A DNA stretch of 64,000 nucleotides from an uncultured Spartobacteria bacterium (GTDB taxonomy: Bacteria; Verrucomicrobiota; Verrucomicrobiia; Chthoniobacterales; Chthoniobacteraceae). The stretch's first letter is position 1. Each line of letters begins with the position of its first letter. The notes below the pieces were generated by a model. The model had not been told where the DNA came from. It saw nothing but the letters and a program-made list of their open reading frames with translations, and did not search any database. Of this stretch, positions 34,401 through 39,634 are shown in pieces. The stretch is from positions 1 to 64,000 of the forward strand of contig CAIURC010000208.1 in assembly GCA_903901425.1 (NCBI GenBank), given 5' to 3'. Made by a program: the position numbers and the translations under genes.

Positions 34401-36365
34401 TTTCTTGCCCGCAAAATCCACATACGCCGAGTCGTTGGCTCCCCCCCCCAAGCCGGTCGCCTGCACCAGCGTGTTGAGGTTGGTCACCGCCGCCCCCAGC
34501 GTCACGTCGCCGCCTGTCCCAAGCGCCTTGATCCGATAGTTTCCAGCCGGTGCGTTGGCCATCCCATCCCCATAGCTCACCGACGTGTACACGGGCGCCT
34601 GAATCACACCAGTCCCAGATACCGAGGCCCAATCCTGCGTCTGGTTGCCGTCCTGATCGAGACGCTCCAGAATCGCGTAACCGCCCAGAATCCCATTCGA
34701 ATTGGTGGTCGTCGTCTTGACCACAAACGAACCAGATGCCCCCGGACCACTGAACTCCAGAGTTCCACCCGGATTTCTGGTGATGCCTCCCAGGGAAATT
34801 TCATAACTCCCATTCGAATCCCCCACCAGGCGCGAACGCCCGCCGCCCAGTGTCAGACCCGCAAAATTCTGGACGATCGCTCCGGTCGCGTTCGAAAAAG
34901 CCAGTGCCCCCCCAGACAACTCCAAGGCTCCGCCATTGGAAAGGACACGGGTTCCGGTCGAAATCCCCGACGCATCGAACTCCAAGCCCCCACCCCGCAC
35001 CGCGGTCAACCCCGTGTATCCATGCGCAGCGCCGGGCGTCGAAACCCAGACCCCATTTCCCGTTTTCACCAGAGACGTCTTCCCGGAAACTGACGGGTTG
35101 TTCAGGATCGGGAAAAAAAAGTGGGGGCTAAAACCTGACAAACCCGGATTCGCCGCATTCAGCACCAACGTCCGGTCTACGCTTCCGGGAACCGCCACCG
35201 CAGCGGTGGATGAAAACCGGATCGAATCGGGAATCCCGTACCCGGCCTCAATCTGGCCGCCCGCAGCGGCCAGAGTGAAGTTTCGCTTCATTTCGCTGTC
35301 CCGGTACGAGGTACCCAGAAAGATTCGGAGCGCACCTCCGTTGAGCACCAGGTTCTGAGCTTGATCATCTGTGGAACCCAGATTGCCCGCTTCAGCCGGG
35401 GTTCCGAATGTCGTGGGATCCCCCACGCCGCTGGTCAGATCCCCCACGACCAACCGCCCCCCCCGGATCTCCGTCGATCCCGAGTACCAGTTGTTGCCCC
35501 GGAGGATCCACGTCGAATCCCCTTCCTTGACCAGACTGGTTGCACCCAAGCGGGTACTCCCCGAAACATTGTCTCCGATGGATCCTTCGAACAGGTTTCC
35601 CACCAGATTTCTACCATCCGCACCATCCGCATAGCTACCGCCCAGCGTGAGGGTCCGATTGCCAGCCCCGGTCACTGAAACATTCTGCCTCACGGCTAGG
35701 GAACCGGTCCCGGACGCCTCCACGCGCCCCCCGGCATTGGTCAAGGTCAGAGGCACATTCAAAAGCCCCCCCCGGGAGCCTTCGCCGGTTCCTGAGTAGC
35801 GGAGAGTGCCGCCCGCGAGGGAGATACTGGTTGCCGTGGACACACTGCGGAGATCCTCAAATGCCAGAGTCGTGGAGGCGCCAACACTCAGCGTGCCTGT
35901 CAGGGAGTTCACCCCAGTGAGCACCAGGGTCCCGCCCCCGGAAACCGTCATCCCGGCACTGCCCGCCACCCTCGCATCCAGAGCGGCCTGAAACCCGCTC
36001 CCTACCGTCACCGTTGCCGGCCCCGAGAGCGTCAGCACACCCGGGCCGCCCACCCGGTACCCGGTCGCGTTAAACACCAAACCGGTGGCACTCACCCCGC
36101 CAGTCCCAATGTCCAAAGAGGGAAAACTGCTCACCCCGAAAATCGCAAGATCCCCGTTCATCCATGCGCCGCCCGACCAGTTCGGCACCGTCAAATCCCA
36201 GCGCCCTGTCGCGCCGGAACTGCCCCCGGACCATGTTCTGTCCGCCGCCTGCATCTGGCCACTGGCCATGGCCAGTGCAATGCCCAAGGAAAGAACCGAT
36301 CCACAGCGTCCCAGAGACTCGCTCAGGGGGACCGGGCGGAAACCTACGGAAGAACTCAGTTTCAT
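22437..36365 (-). CDS. giant autotransporter-strand-repeat protein with PEP-CTERM sorting signal
   Basis: A 4642-aa exported surface protein. The N-terminus has a signal peptide (SVLSLGIALAMASGQMQAA). Nearly all of the rest is autotransporter-associated beta-strand repeats (units like LVLTGANSYSGGTYLRGG and TLTLSGxNTYxGxT) rich in Gly, Thr, Ser, Asn and Leu. I noticed no cysteine after the signal peptide. This predicts a very long right-handed beta-helix. The C-terminus is a PEP-CTERM tail: VPEPSTWLLSGLGGMLLGL followed by RNRRR. In other bacteria this is cleaved and the protein sorted by exosortase. No autotransporter beta-barrel is present and no exosortase lies in the window. The gene sits downstream of HlyD, DUF4956 and VTC genes on the same strand. 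A sigma-54-like element lies 44-59 bp upstream. It is probably an adhesin, matrix or sheath protein. Confidence 0.93.
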   Translation of the reverse strand: MKLSSSVGFRPVPLSESLGRCGSVLSLGIALAMASGQMQAADRTWSGGSSGATGRWDLTVPNWSGGAWMNGDLAIFGVSSFPSLDIGTGGVSATGLVFNATGYRVGGPGVLTLSGPATVTVGSGFQAALDARVAGSAGMTVSGGGTLVLTGVNSLTGTLSVGASTTLAFEDLRSVSTATSISLAGGTLRYSGTGEGSRGGLLNVPLTLTNAGGRVEASGTGSLAVRQNVSVTGAGNRTLTLGGSYADGADGRNLVGNLFEGSIGDNVSGSTRLGATSLVKEGDSTWILRGNNWYSGSTEIRGGRLVVGDLTSGVGDPTTFGTPAEAGNLGSTDDQAQNLVLNGGALRIFLGTSYRDSEMKRNFTLAAAGGQIEAGYGIPDSIRFSSTAAVAVPGSVDRTLVLNAANPGLSGFSPHFFFPILNNPSVSGKTSLVKTGNGVWVSTPGAAHGYTGLTAVRGGGLEFDASGISTGTRVLSNGGALELSGGALAFSNATGAIVQNFAGLTLGGGRSRLVGDSNGSYEISLGGITRNPGGTLEFSGPGASGSFVVKTTTTNSNGILGGYAILERLDQDGNQTQDWASVSGTGVIQAPVYTSVSYGDGMANAPAGNYRIKALGTGGDVTLGAAVTNLNTLVQATGLGGGANDSAYVDFAGKKLRLGTLGGVMNTTQALGLVLGRDGASRGVLTAGGPNDNTAGEINLANFSTAIELRVNALVENNGTGAVTLLKSGPGLLIMGNATNTYSGGTFLNEGMVRLAGGQSLGTGLVTVGANGSRTRGGLVVIHTADAVLGLASTDSTARIIPNNFRLNGGLQLGDNVGTGRLTLSGQIDLAGGTRAVSVFSANGYMTLSGAVVDGSGGRGALAKDGAGVLVLTGANSYSGGTYLRGGSLDVAAGALGTGLLFVDNLDPATASKQTVTLSSFQGSPVRVNNRVVFSGALSDLNLSRAGLGAGLELAGGIDFGGGDGADGLNPGRILNVAGTQHWVSGTIDNGGFRKVGAGELILTGVNTFAAGLDVVEGSVRVAGNGTLGTGEVGVLASTANVRVLLALENPGNLGASQPLTLSGTSSAVLGIGRGFQEGTGATVGFSGSATGGLGGVGVISGGNAVLALDGIRFAQNVTNTAGNFDLWLGATNRNGVFSGATLSSAKLVGQLGGAQGLGALGTGGTYRLGGGGGTLIVENENVLNGGAVNGLLVGSLDNTQRALGGTVVIPKTQAFGGAVRVGRDGRLVVGTNGALGTGTGDIQLAGGELNLRTTGAFGEVDDQYRNRNIRMTEDSILSVDSLGGANQAVVTLGKLTVVTPNGGGNRTLTANSFVASNSATAQLELRFTGNVGLEGSNPGTAGTLVVGGGWGGNSSFLRFSGVVEQNRLPGSSGDKSLIVSAANNVTGLILGNDNTYTGSTRVNRGVLVLGNKGAAGVAGSEVILSAAGNGIGSVLELRSDDAPGAQFDFGTLTLAGDTVGTREIRVGRYTTAGIAGTNTQINALRFEPLQAGSAARANSVTVVGQRGHTLSVAGQTTLRPDSTRSTFSIGSRGTVVTLGAVDRLTEPGAGFSSVTRVGNKDKLFMTSDAQFEVLKTLALGMAVTSSDTVDGTVIEAINLIEKSVTLSNNLDLTLANLGPGTATFTDFAEMKNGVMNLGALNLDKSSGGTLVLGGTGALDAVSVSGGSLVIRGNSSLGTSSAGVTVNSSASAALLMTGGGTLSRNLTVAAGSTGTQAIGGITSGGLVGGTGGGRTFSGTLTLGRGVTLLGAGDGDVIFSGAISESAAGQAVTVGATTGGVFGGVVGGPAPLAGVVRLTANNTFTGALTVNNGTLIGTAQTGTGGPFGSGSNLTLNGATVRLEGLDGSSSGSNNGILSYGGGNRIMVVDSATDSVSTRFAVGSLTRSGSGTLTLIPENIDFGVVTAQAPSGDARFTVASTPTATNGILSPSVVMTATGVGATDADFVANNVNSLVRATYSVTDVNTGTSTSVINSGAATLTAERSAYALRLNGTLNLGTNPFNLGSAAGVSPVPSIAGLILNGGAGITGTGALRLGTSEAAVYVAGTSAIPVNIEGRFPIPTQLSAFTKFGPGQLTLSGINTYRGATTVNEGELVLGSATALPIYTYSGAIVSTALSIGNAATVTLNGNSVELSGLTGDFGSVLNMGSSTVTVRNSANMVYSGRLAGTAGSTLRKLGTGSLTLDNTRTGTAGNSVDRIFVDQGTLRVYGTDGGNGAPVASQGSVTGTNIILRGGILEFFATGDNSGSLQRVVAGNNITVGNGNGQLIVERLTPSDSNKVLELGSLTLGQNQLYARNNGAGAFLPKFTGTTTLNGSAYIGNDIDLTLEGPIGDGGIGYSINKFNGASLLINSPSNSYSGGTVVHTGYLLFGTRGGDPVTQAGNTFVPSGEAKAGTGDIFLMQTGRVRLNDTTNLNPGQMVRVLGGSISGTPLFDIQTDKPLEQYNLSAIGSGALALGTGARGDSNRAPVGLYTQPLDLGRIGDGTWGLSATQDTVYMPSTLGAGAGNRYRFFGRSDAFLILNGENVLTGGNGLELGRPLAPVAVTQDNTFALVRLDQNQNYTGSTLIYRASNRGGSNTLLQVRGSLATSGIENYGRFELTGGGRLTEAQALNYTARPGSTLRLDYVDDLPGGFFAPTGAGAGNAGAFTNKWADTVAMRLDGSQLNMVNASNVQTLETIGGLSYGGGSEILLERRGNNAQPVVLINGALTRIGLGTLAFRTNVNNELGAAGLPGTANAQRVILANPGANAALNRGLVNGTTVNMVSPQFFNLGQMTFIDYDPAAGLGFSNAAFRSVNNATFNSGGLSNGTEIVLQSPTGVNSVIAGADVWALRSDVSISDAENDSIRIRSGGLAASNTGGSPTISVPLIFGSAAAPVEASIWTNTGNQSLILSGALTAQNLTRNGPGRLILSGANPNLTGIAQVNGGVLDVRGGGAVSALSEIRLHGAYLNNDGTHIMPRLELRNDSAASFAPRITLAEGLPYAEIAVDRAATAGTDVTMTVAGLTVEGGGAAGTALLFQNGNDYNLTVQGPAVFGLPGRTAPIGLNIQNNNGTNQITLARQVSGPALLSKNGNGPIRFLNMSNTAGTPSFGMGANSLSGGLTVNEGELQFATLGTVSAAGVTNSANSPVISGLASTANLFPGMQVTGTNVPANAYILSVDSATQVTLSAAPTLAITAPTFASIQNLRLAATNTASSSVLTLPSTAGLYAGMSVANIPGGSGIPGATTIRSVDSPTQITLSAAATVANVNALFLGLASAPMSGTGPVVINRGVLRTLSDTSFFNPLSSSSLTFAGPSILALNRAGTTANNLTHTLGGDTSVLSFINNSFVRIQNDGGVAVNGIWNGSTRLEARSLLRSDVGLFQLGNGLGGDVIHGTGFLDKTGFGTLVLNSNAANTFSGGLNVYQGLVRAGTVNDTFGTGAVRVFPGGAISVNPSFPNALAAGGLSSFAYNSSALAILGIRNGAVGTGIDSITKVNQILGSTAFGPTGQGGVLAGDNSTGGMFNWLNGSDLSTLGNGYWFVGALTSNTDIGGTTAILPGAADPGTSSRVYRFGGGGANVYFNPGSTATVLTDVTGGTPAISRLLVGKPNAYFGTGAVYFNGNVNNTYTGGTTVSRVRDVDGNFTVAQLGIQGGYANSPLGTGAVAVYGNLSFENNGSATSNSPVNGSTNRNAYTFHPGSRLIFENNVAYVNPTGNTNARWADGVGITLRSSGVEIVGSNANNTYNSETVGALSFEGGSEIRSSKRGAFWSELVIGGNLTRVGNGTLTLVHDSANLGVAGVANANRVRVTGTAPAMSNGMVSPFMISRSDNQFLKYDATNGFQVVTQTSSPANYVARADTTPLSGALSANLTNGTGILSYDSGSGVVLGANLDLWALRTQGDISAANPDGAFSRIGIRSGGLTIYGGTARTISADLFFGNMTAVPPTPVEALVHASSQNLTLNGQFTASAFTKFGTSSVTLNQDQLSFTGPWNLNQGQLIVQTPGGLGQGGANNAVFLNGWTGNTGQTFTELRLNFNPGTPEELVFTSGKITALDQNLIRVTSTADRVSRISALDLRSTTAAAAELAIPGNLWFIVDGARSRLNTGAITLFSDYNLHVDAGSYDQAGVTTGVRPDSISNQGLYNLSKTGDGRLYLGNNPGLTGSRRFTISEGSVRVEHSGALGDASMTTVVENGGALAVGVAGFQQAGTLQMQPGSIERWSVRGARATNYNLPAGVHLQIEADQTQTATYGLNGGSIMGYVPVDIDTALVVNTVGPNVSFTLLSDSSLGQPYPAGIQQYYGVGTHKFYDMGKANFAASPANPVMQGGYLKVMGNITGTGSQTLTKIGQDVVQLAGNNTGFNVAVREGLLQLGSSTALPSTGSLTMRGNGVLDLSGNNATVSSLNGDSAAAQILNSTVGRNTLSVQSGTYDGSLKGNINLVKQGAGTLRLNSSDTSFNGTTSVTGGTLQVANSLSATTAVSVTGAGARLEFVGAAGNSDRINNFAAVVLGAGGRLVTNGFSEGSSAPGQGAGMGMLTLQSGAEIDFGNGALGSTLLFEGLTFADGTSVIISNWTGKAQTDDGATGNDRLLFRTAPGFSESFLRNVQFQKDDGTNYALGATMVGYNGYVELVPVPEPSTWLLSGLGGMLLGLRNRRRVSELLAQWRG
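22441..22567. repeat. PEP-CTERM tail duplication, copy A (end of giant gene)
   Basis: These 127 bp encode the PEP-CTERM tail of the giant protein. They align without gaps to 36572-36698, with 10 mismatches by hand count, nine of them within the first 50 bp (3' end of the coding direction). Confidence 0.93.
26626..27010 (-). other. two tail-fibre-like modules inside the giant protein
   Basis: At about residues 3118-3246 the strand-repeat pattern is interrupted by two related modules. They contain GLASTANLFPGMQVTG with VDSATQVTLSAAP, and then PSTAGLYAGMSVANIPG with VDSPTQITLSAAA. Repeats of this form are common in phage tail-fibre and other host-contact proteins. The call rests on pattern recognition only. 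Confidence 0.6.
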
Positions 36366-36408
36366 AAGCTACGGGGGTAGAAAAACAGGACCACTCACCT
36401 TTCTTAGT

Positions 36409-36424
36409 AGCAAACACCATTCCC
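36409..36424 (-). promoter_or_regulatory. candidate sigma-54 (-24/-12) promoter of the giant gene
   Basis: On the minus strand the sequence reads GGGAATGGTGTTTGCT. The invariant GG and GC are at the correct spacing and the -12 box TTGCT is perfect, but the -24 box is weak (GGGAATG against TGGCACG). The predicted start of transcription is about 30 bp before the giant gene's ATG. Confidence 0.4.
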
Positions 36425-36555
36425 AAAACCCAGCCCATTTTGCATTTTTTTATCGCCCTGGGGCTTTCCCCTGTCCGAGGCCGTGTTCCAAAAGCCGTCC
36501 CACTCTGCCCGCAACCTGCCCCCCCCTTCGCCCCCCCCCCCACCACCCGCTTCCC

Positions 36556-36723
36556 CTATTCGTCCGCTGAACCGCGCCGCCCGGCGAGCAACTCACTTAG
36601 ACGCCGCCGGTTCCGCAACCCGAGCAGCATCCCGCCCAGACCACTCAGCAGCCATGTGGACGGCTCGGGCACTGGCACCAGTTCCACGTACCCGTTGTCC
36701 GCCGAGGATGAAAAACGGGCCAT
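36556..36723 (-). pseudogene. remnant of a second PEP-CTERM protein (55-codon ORF)
   Basis: A short ORF, too small for the ORF track, reads MARFSSSAD then NGYVELVPVPEPSTWLLSGL and ends LSELLAGRRGSADE. From NGYVE onward it is almost identical to the last ~40 residues of the giant protein. There is no signal peptide and no body, so it cannot be a normal exported PEP-CTERM substrate. The likeliest reading is that a paralogous strand-repeat gene once stood here and was deleted down to its tail, or that the tail was duplicated. It starts 24 bp after the HlyD-type gene's stop and could still be co-translated. The rest of 36366-36746 contains only the candidate promoter, a C-run (about 36526-36541) and no other gene. 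Confidence 0.75.
36572..36698. repeat. PEP-CTERM tail duplication, copy B
   Basis: This is the partner of 22441-22567, in the same orientation and about 14.1 kb away. Similarity stops sharply at the codon before NGYVE and fades after the Arg cluster. Confidence 0.93.
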
Positions 36724-36746
36724 CCCGAAAATCTGCAGGAGGCCGT

Positions 36747-37850
36747 TTAACGGAGCACCAAATCCACCACTTCACCGGGACGGACCCGCATTCCCGCCGG
36801 GAGGCTCACCTCGATCGGCAACCCGAGCTCCAGCCCCGCCTCCGGGGTCCCCCCCGCCGCAGGCATCCAGGCCATGCCAACCCGCGGCGCACGAGGCATA
36901 ACCGACTCAAATCCCACCCCCACGTTCCTGACTTGCCCCTCTCCCCTCTGCCGCAGCGGGGTGCGGGTGCGGACTTCCACACTCATTCCCACCTTGGGCT
37001 CCACGGGAAGGGGCTGTTTGAGGTAACCCACGATTTTATCCGAGTGCCCCGCCTCAATCCGCAGGATGGTTTCCCCTGCCAGGACGTTCTCCCCGCGCAA
37101 CCGGGTCAACTCGACCACCATGCCGTCCATCGGAGCCACCAAGCTGGAGAGGCCCAAGTTTTTCTCAATCGCCAGCATCCGGGACCGCTGCACCCGAAGC
37201 AGATCCGCCAAGGGATCGTTGCCCTCCTGAGCCGGAGGAACTTCAGGAGTTTTGAGCGTTTCAAGCTCGCGACCGAGCTCGGTAACCAAATTTTCGCGTT
37301 CCTGAACCTCAGCCGAAAACCCGTCTCTGGCTTTTAAGCGGGATTCGAAGACGCGGCCGGTAATGGCGTTCGTTTCGAGGAGTTTTTCTGCGCGTTCAAG
37401 GTCACTGGCCGCGAACTGAAGGTTGATCCGCGCGGAGACGAGATCGACTTTCTGCTGGAGCCAGGAGAGGCGGAGTTTCTGGTAATCCACGGCGGCGCGC
37501 CTAGCTTCGGCCAGGGGATCCAAACCGGTCTGCTGCAGGGCCAGTTGATTGCGCATGAACTCGAGTTCGGCCCGTGAATCCTCAGGGCGAACCATGCCCA
37601 GCACGGTGCCCTGCTTGACCCACTGGAACCGTTCCACCGAGAGTTCCACCAAGCTGCCCGTGGCGGTGCTGACCACCCGCGCGGACACCGGCTCCACGAC
37701 ACCGGTCAGGACGGCAGGACTCACCGCGCTGCTCCACAGATGCACCACGCCGGCCACCGCAGCAGCGACCCCGAGCAGGGGGAGCAACCGCATCCGGAAC
37801 TCCCGGATTCTTTCCTTGAGGGGAATTGGAATGGGTTCGTAGTGCGGCAT
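36747..37850 (-). CDS. HlyD-family membrane fusion (periplasmic adaptor) protein
   Basis: A 367-aa inner-membrane-anchored adaptor. A transmembrane helix at about residues 22-45 (LLPLLGVAAAVAGVVHLW) is followed by the first half of a lipoyl/barrel-sandwich hybrid (VVSTATGSLVELSVERFQWVKQG). Next comes an alpha-helical coiled-coil hairpin of about 110 residues, then the second lipoyl half (VAPMDGMVVELTRLRGENVLAGE) and a beta-barrel region. Such proteins normally bridge an inner-membrane transporter and an outer-membrane channel. No ABC, RND or TolC gene is nearby, so the partner is missing or is the DUF4956 protein. The start codon shares one base with the DUF4956 stop (TGATG), showing tight coupling in a VTC-DUF4956-HlyD operon. 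Confidence 0.92.
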   Translation of the reverse strand: MPHYEPIPIPLKERIREFRMRLLPLLGVAAAVAGVVHLWSSAVSPAVLTGVVEPVSARVVSTATGSLVELSVERFQWVKQGTVLGMVRPEDSRAELEFMRNQLALQQTGLDPLAEARRAAVDYQKLRLSWLQQKVDLVSARINLQFAASDLERAEKLLETNAITGRVFESRLKARDGFSAEVQERENLVTELGRELETLKTPEVPPAQEGNDPLADLLRVQRSRMLAIEKNLGLSSLVAPMDGMVVELTRLRGENVLAGETILRIEAGHSDKIVGYLKQPLPVEPKVGMSVEVRTRTPLRQRGEGQVRNVGVGFESVMPRAPRVGMAWMPAAGGTPEAGLELGLPIEVSLPAGMRVRPGEVVDLVLR

Positions 37851-38536
37851 CAGGGTTCCTCCTCCTCTTTTGCCACCACGCTGGTGGCCCGCAGCACCCC
37901 TGGAAAGGCCCTCAATTCCGCCAGAAGATCCCCAGACCGATCCGGATCCCTCAACATGAGCCGGTAGGAGAGCTCGGCGCCCGGTTTACCCTCATGAAAC
38001 CGCTGGCTGGCACACTGGCTCTCCCGCGCGTGTCTCCGAAGCAGCAGGCCCAGTTCCGACAACTCCTCAGCCGTCCGATCCCACTGGATGTTGACAATCA
38101 AACCGTAGCGCAGGCGAGTTCCAAACGCACTGATGGAGAGGTAGCCCAGCACACCAGCAAGGATGGCGCACCCCACCACCGCGGTGGAGAACCGCTGCGC
38201 GCCACAGGCCATTCCCAGAATGATGACCCCCAGCACGTAAGCCGTGTCTAGAGTGTCCCTGAGCACGTTCCGGAACCGGACGATTGCCAGGATGGCCATG
38301 AGACCGAAAGCCGTGACCAGATTGTTGGACAACACCATCAGGACAAGCGCCACCAACATGGGCATCACGACCAGAGACTTCACAAAAGAGCGGGAATAGG
38401 AGATCCCCGAGTGGGTGGCCATGTACACCCAGGAGATGACGTGTCCGCACACAAACGCCAACAACAGAGCCAGCGCGACCAGCCGGTAATCCACCGGCGT
38501 CAGAACGTAGTCTCCTCTTAAAAACCAGTCTGGCAT
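37850..38536 (-). CDS. DUF4956 family membrane protein
   Basis: A 228-aa integral membrane protein with about four hydrophobic helices in its first 150 residues (LVALALLLAFVCGHVISWVY; LVVMPMLVALVLMVLSNNL; AYVLGVIILGMACG; AVVGCAILAGVLGYLSI). A conserved-looking LMAILAIVRFRNVLRDTLD segment between helices is the DUF4956 hallmark. The C-terminal ~80 residues are soluble and ferredoxin-like. The biochemical role is unknown. As I recall, DUF4956 genes recur beside VTC-domain and CotH genes in diverse bacteria, which is the arrangement here. The ATG follows the VTC stop codon by 3 bp. Confidence 0.9.
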   Translation of the reverse strand: MPDWFLRGDYVLTPVDYRLVALALLLAFVCGHVISWVYMATHSGISYSRSFVKSLVVMPMLVALVLMVLSNNLVTAFGLMAILAIVRFRNVLRDTLDTAYVLGVIILGMACGAQRFSTAVVGCAILAGVLGYLSISAFGTRLRYGLIVNIQWDRTAEELSELGLLLRRHARESQCASQRFHEGKPGAELSYRLMLRDPDRSGDLLAELRAFPGVLRATSVVAKEEEEP

Positions 38537-38539
38537 TCC

Positions 38540-39316
38540 CTAAATCTCCTCCGACTCATTTCCGCTCCAAGCAGTTTCTTCCACGCCGCCCGATCGGAAG
38601 TGCTTCTCGCCCCGTTGCCGGATTCCACCGGCATACTTGGCCCCACCCGACCGACTCAGGTTGAAGGAACGCACCAGATCGCGCATCCAATCCGGGAACC
38701 TGTTGAGAAACTTCAACTCCAGCACGACGTCCTGCCCGAAAACCACCACGGGATCTTTCATCCACGTCTTTGGCACAGGCTCGAAATACGGTTCGGATCG
38801 CACGTGGCGGTCCATGGTCACCCGAAAACTGTTGTTTTCAGTACTCACCCACGCCTCGCGTCGGTAAGCCACATGACTCTTGGGTTTGGCCCCCAAAGTT
38901 TGCATCAGCCCGTAAAAATCCTCCAAGCTTCTCCAGTCTTTCTCGCCTGAAACCAGCGCACTTTCAGGCAGTTGCCCCCCCAGAAAGGGCGCAATTTCGC
39001 TCTTGGGCAACCGGCACCTCGATTTCCGGATCACCTCGTTGAACCGCCTCTTCACCTCGACAAACACCGGGCTTTTCTCCGAGTCGTCGTAGTAACGCAC
39101 CCGCAGCTTGAACCGGTCTTTCTCCCCCTTGACGGTCGCCTCGTACGTGTCAAGCGCATCGGAGTCCAGATAGATGTTGTGGATGTCGTACGAGAAATCC
39201 TCCCCGGCAAACTCGTCCAATTCCAAGTAGGGCCGCACGTAATCCCGCACCTCAGTTGCGAGGGATTCGGGGATCAGGTACTTGATCTCAAAGCGTTGCG
39301 CCTGAAGCTCAGGCAT
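38540..39316 (-). CDS. VTC-domain protein (polyphosphate polymerase-like)
   Basis: A 258-aa protein that is essentially one VTC domain, the tunnel-fold catalytic domain of yeast Vtc4 that makes polyphosphate from ATP. Basic and acidic tunnel residues are visible in order: RFEIKYLIP, YEATVKGEKDRFKLRVRYY, VFVEVKRRFNEVIRKSRCRL, AYRREAW, RVTMDRHV and VLELKF. No membrane segment is present; the membrane partner is probably the DUF4956 product encoded 3 bp downstream. The start at 39316 has a good Shine-Dalgarno (GGGGAGG, 5-nt spacer) and begins at the domain, so I reject the longer track start at 39394. It is divergent from the CotH-domain gene. Confidence 0.92.
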   Translation of the reverse strand: MPELQAQRFEIKYLIPESLATEVRDYVRPYLELDEFAGEDFSYDIHNIYLDSDALDTYEATVKGEKDRFKLRVRYYDDSEKSPVFVEVKRRFNEVIRKSRCRLPKSEIAPFLGGQLPESALVSGEKDWRSLEDFYGLMQTLGAKPKSHVAYRREAWVSTENNSFRVTMDRHVRSEPYFEPVPKTWMKDPVVVFGQDVVLELKFLNRFPDWMRDLVRSFNLSRSGGAKYAGGIRQRGEKHFRSGGVEETAWSGNESEEI

Positions 39317-39634
39317 ACTCGCCTCCCCTCTGGTGAGCGCCCAGAAAGCGGTCTGGGACTCCGGGAACCCTGAAAACCAAAGGCATCTTGTCACGCGATA
39401 CGAAAGCTTCTCTCTCGGAGAATTTTCTGAGACAAGTGTGCGGGTTCTTCATTCGGTTACAAACGTGTGACATTCTGGACTCTGAGGCGCCGACCGCCAA
39501 GCTTTCTGTGCATTTCCCGTAACTTTTTTGCCATTTCTAAGCCTGCCAAAGGACGGAACACCGACGAACTCCCCCGAGACCCCGGTTGGAACCCTCCTTG
39601 ACCTACAGGTGATCAACTCTTTATCCCTTCTGCA
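39317..39634. promoter_or_regulatory. divergent VTC-operon / CotH-gene intergenic region
   Basis: These 318 bp between the two divergent genes contain no convincing ORF. Near the CotH start there are two mutually exclusive promoter readings. One is TGGAACC-CTCC-TTGAC at 39587-39602, a -24/-12-like element with GA in place of the critical GC. The other is TTGACC-17 bp-TTATCC (39598-39626), a sigma-70-like element that would give a nearly leaderless mRNA. No promoter for the VTC side stands out. Confidence 0.45.

Noticed and set aside
22597-36570. Many long plus-strand ORFs opposite the giant gene (up to 731 aa, e.g. 32898-35093)
   Set aside because: They are shadows of a GC-rich, strongly biased repeat gene in which antisense stop codons are rare. 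Their translations are Arg/Pro/His-rich or low-complexity, with no domains or signal peptides.
36593-36775. 60-aa minus-strand ORF listed in the track beside the HlyD gene
   Set aside because: It is the wrong reading frame over the PEP-CTERM remnant; the frame that encodes VPEPST is 36556-36723.
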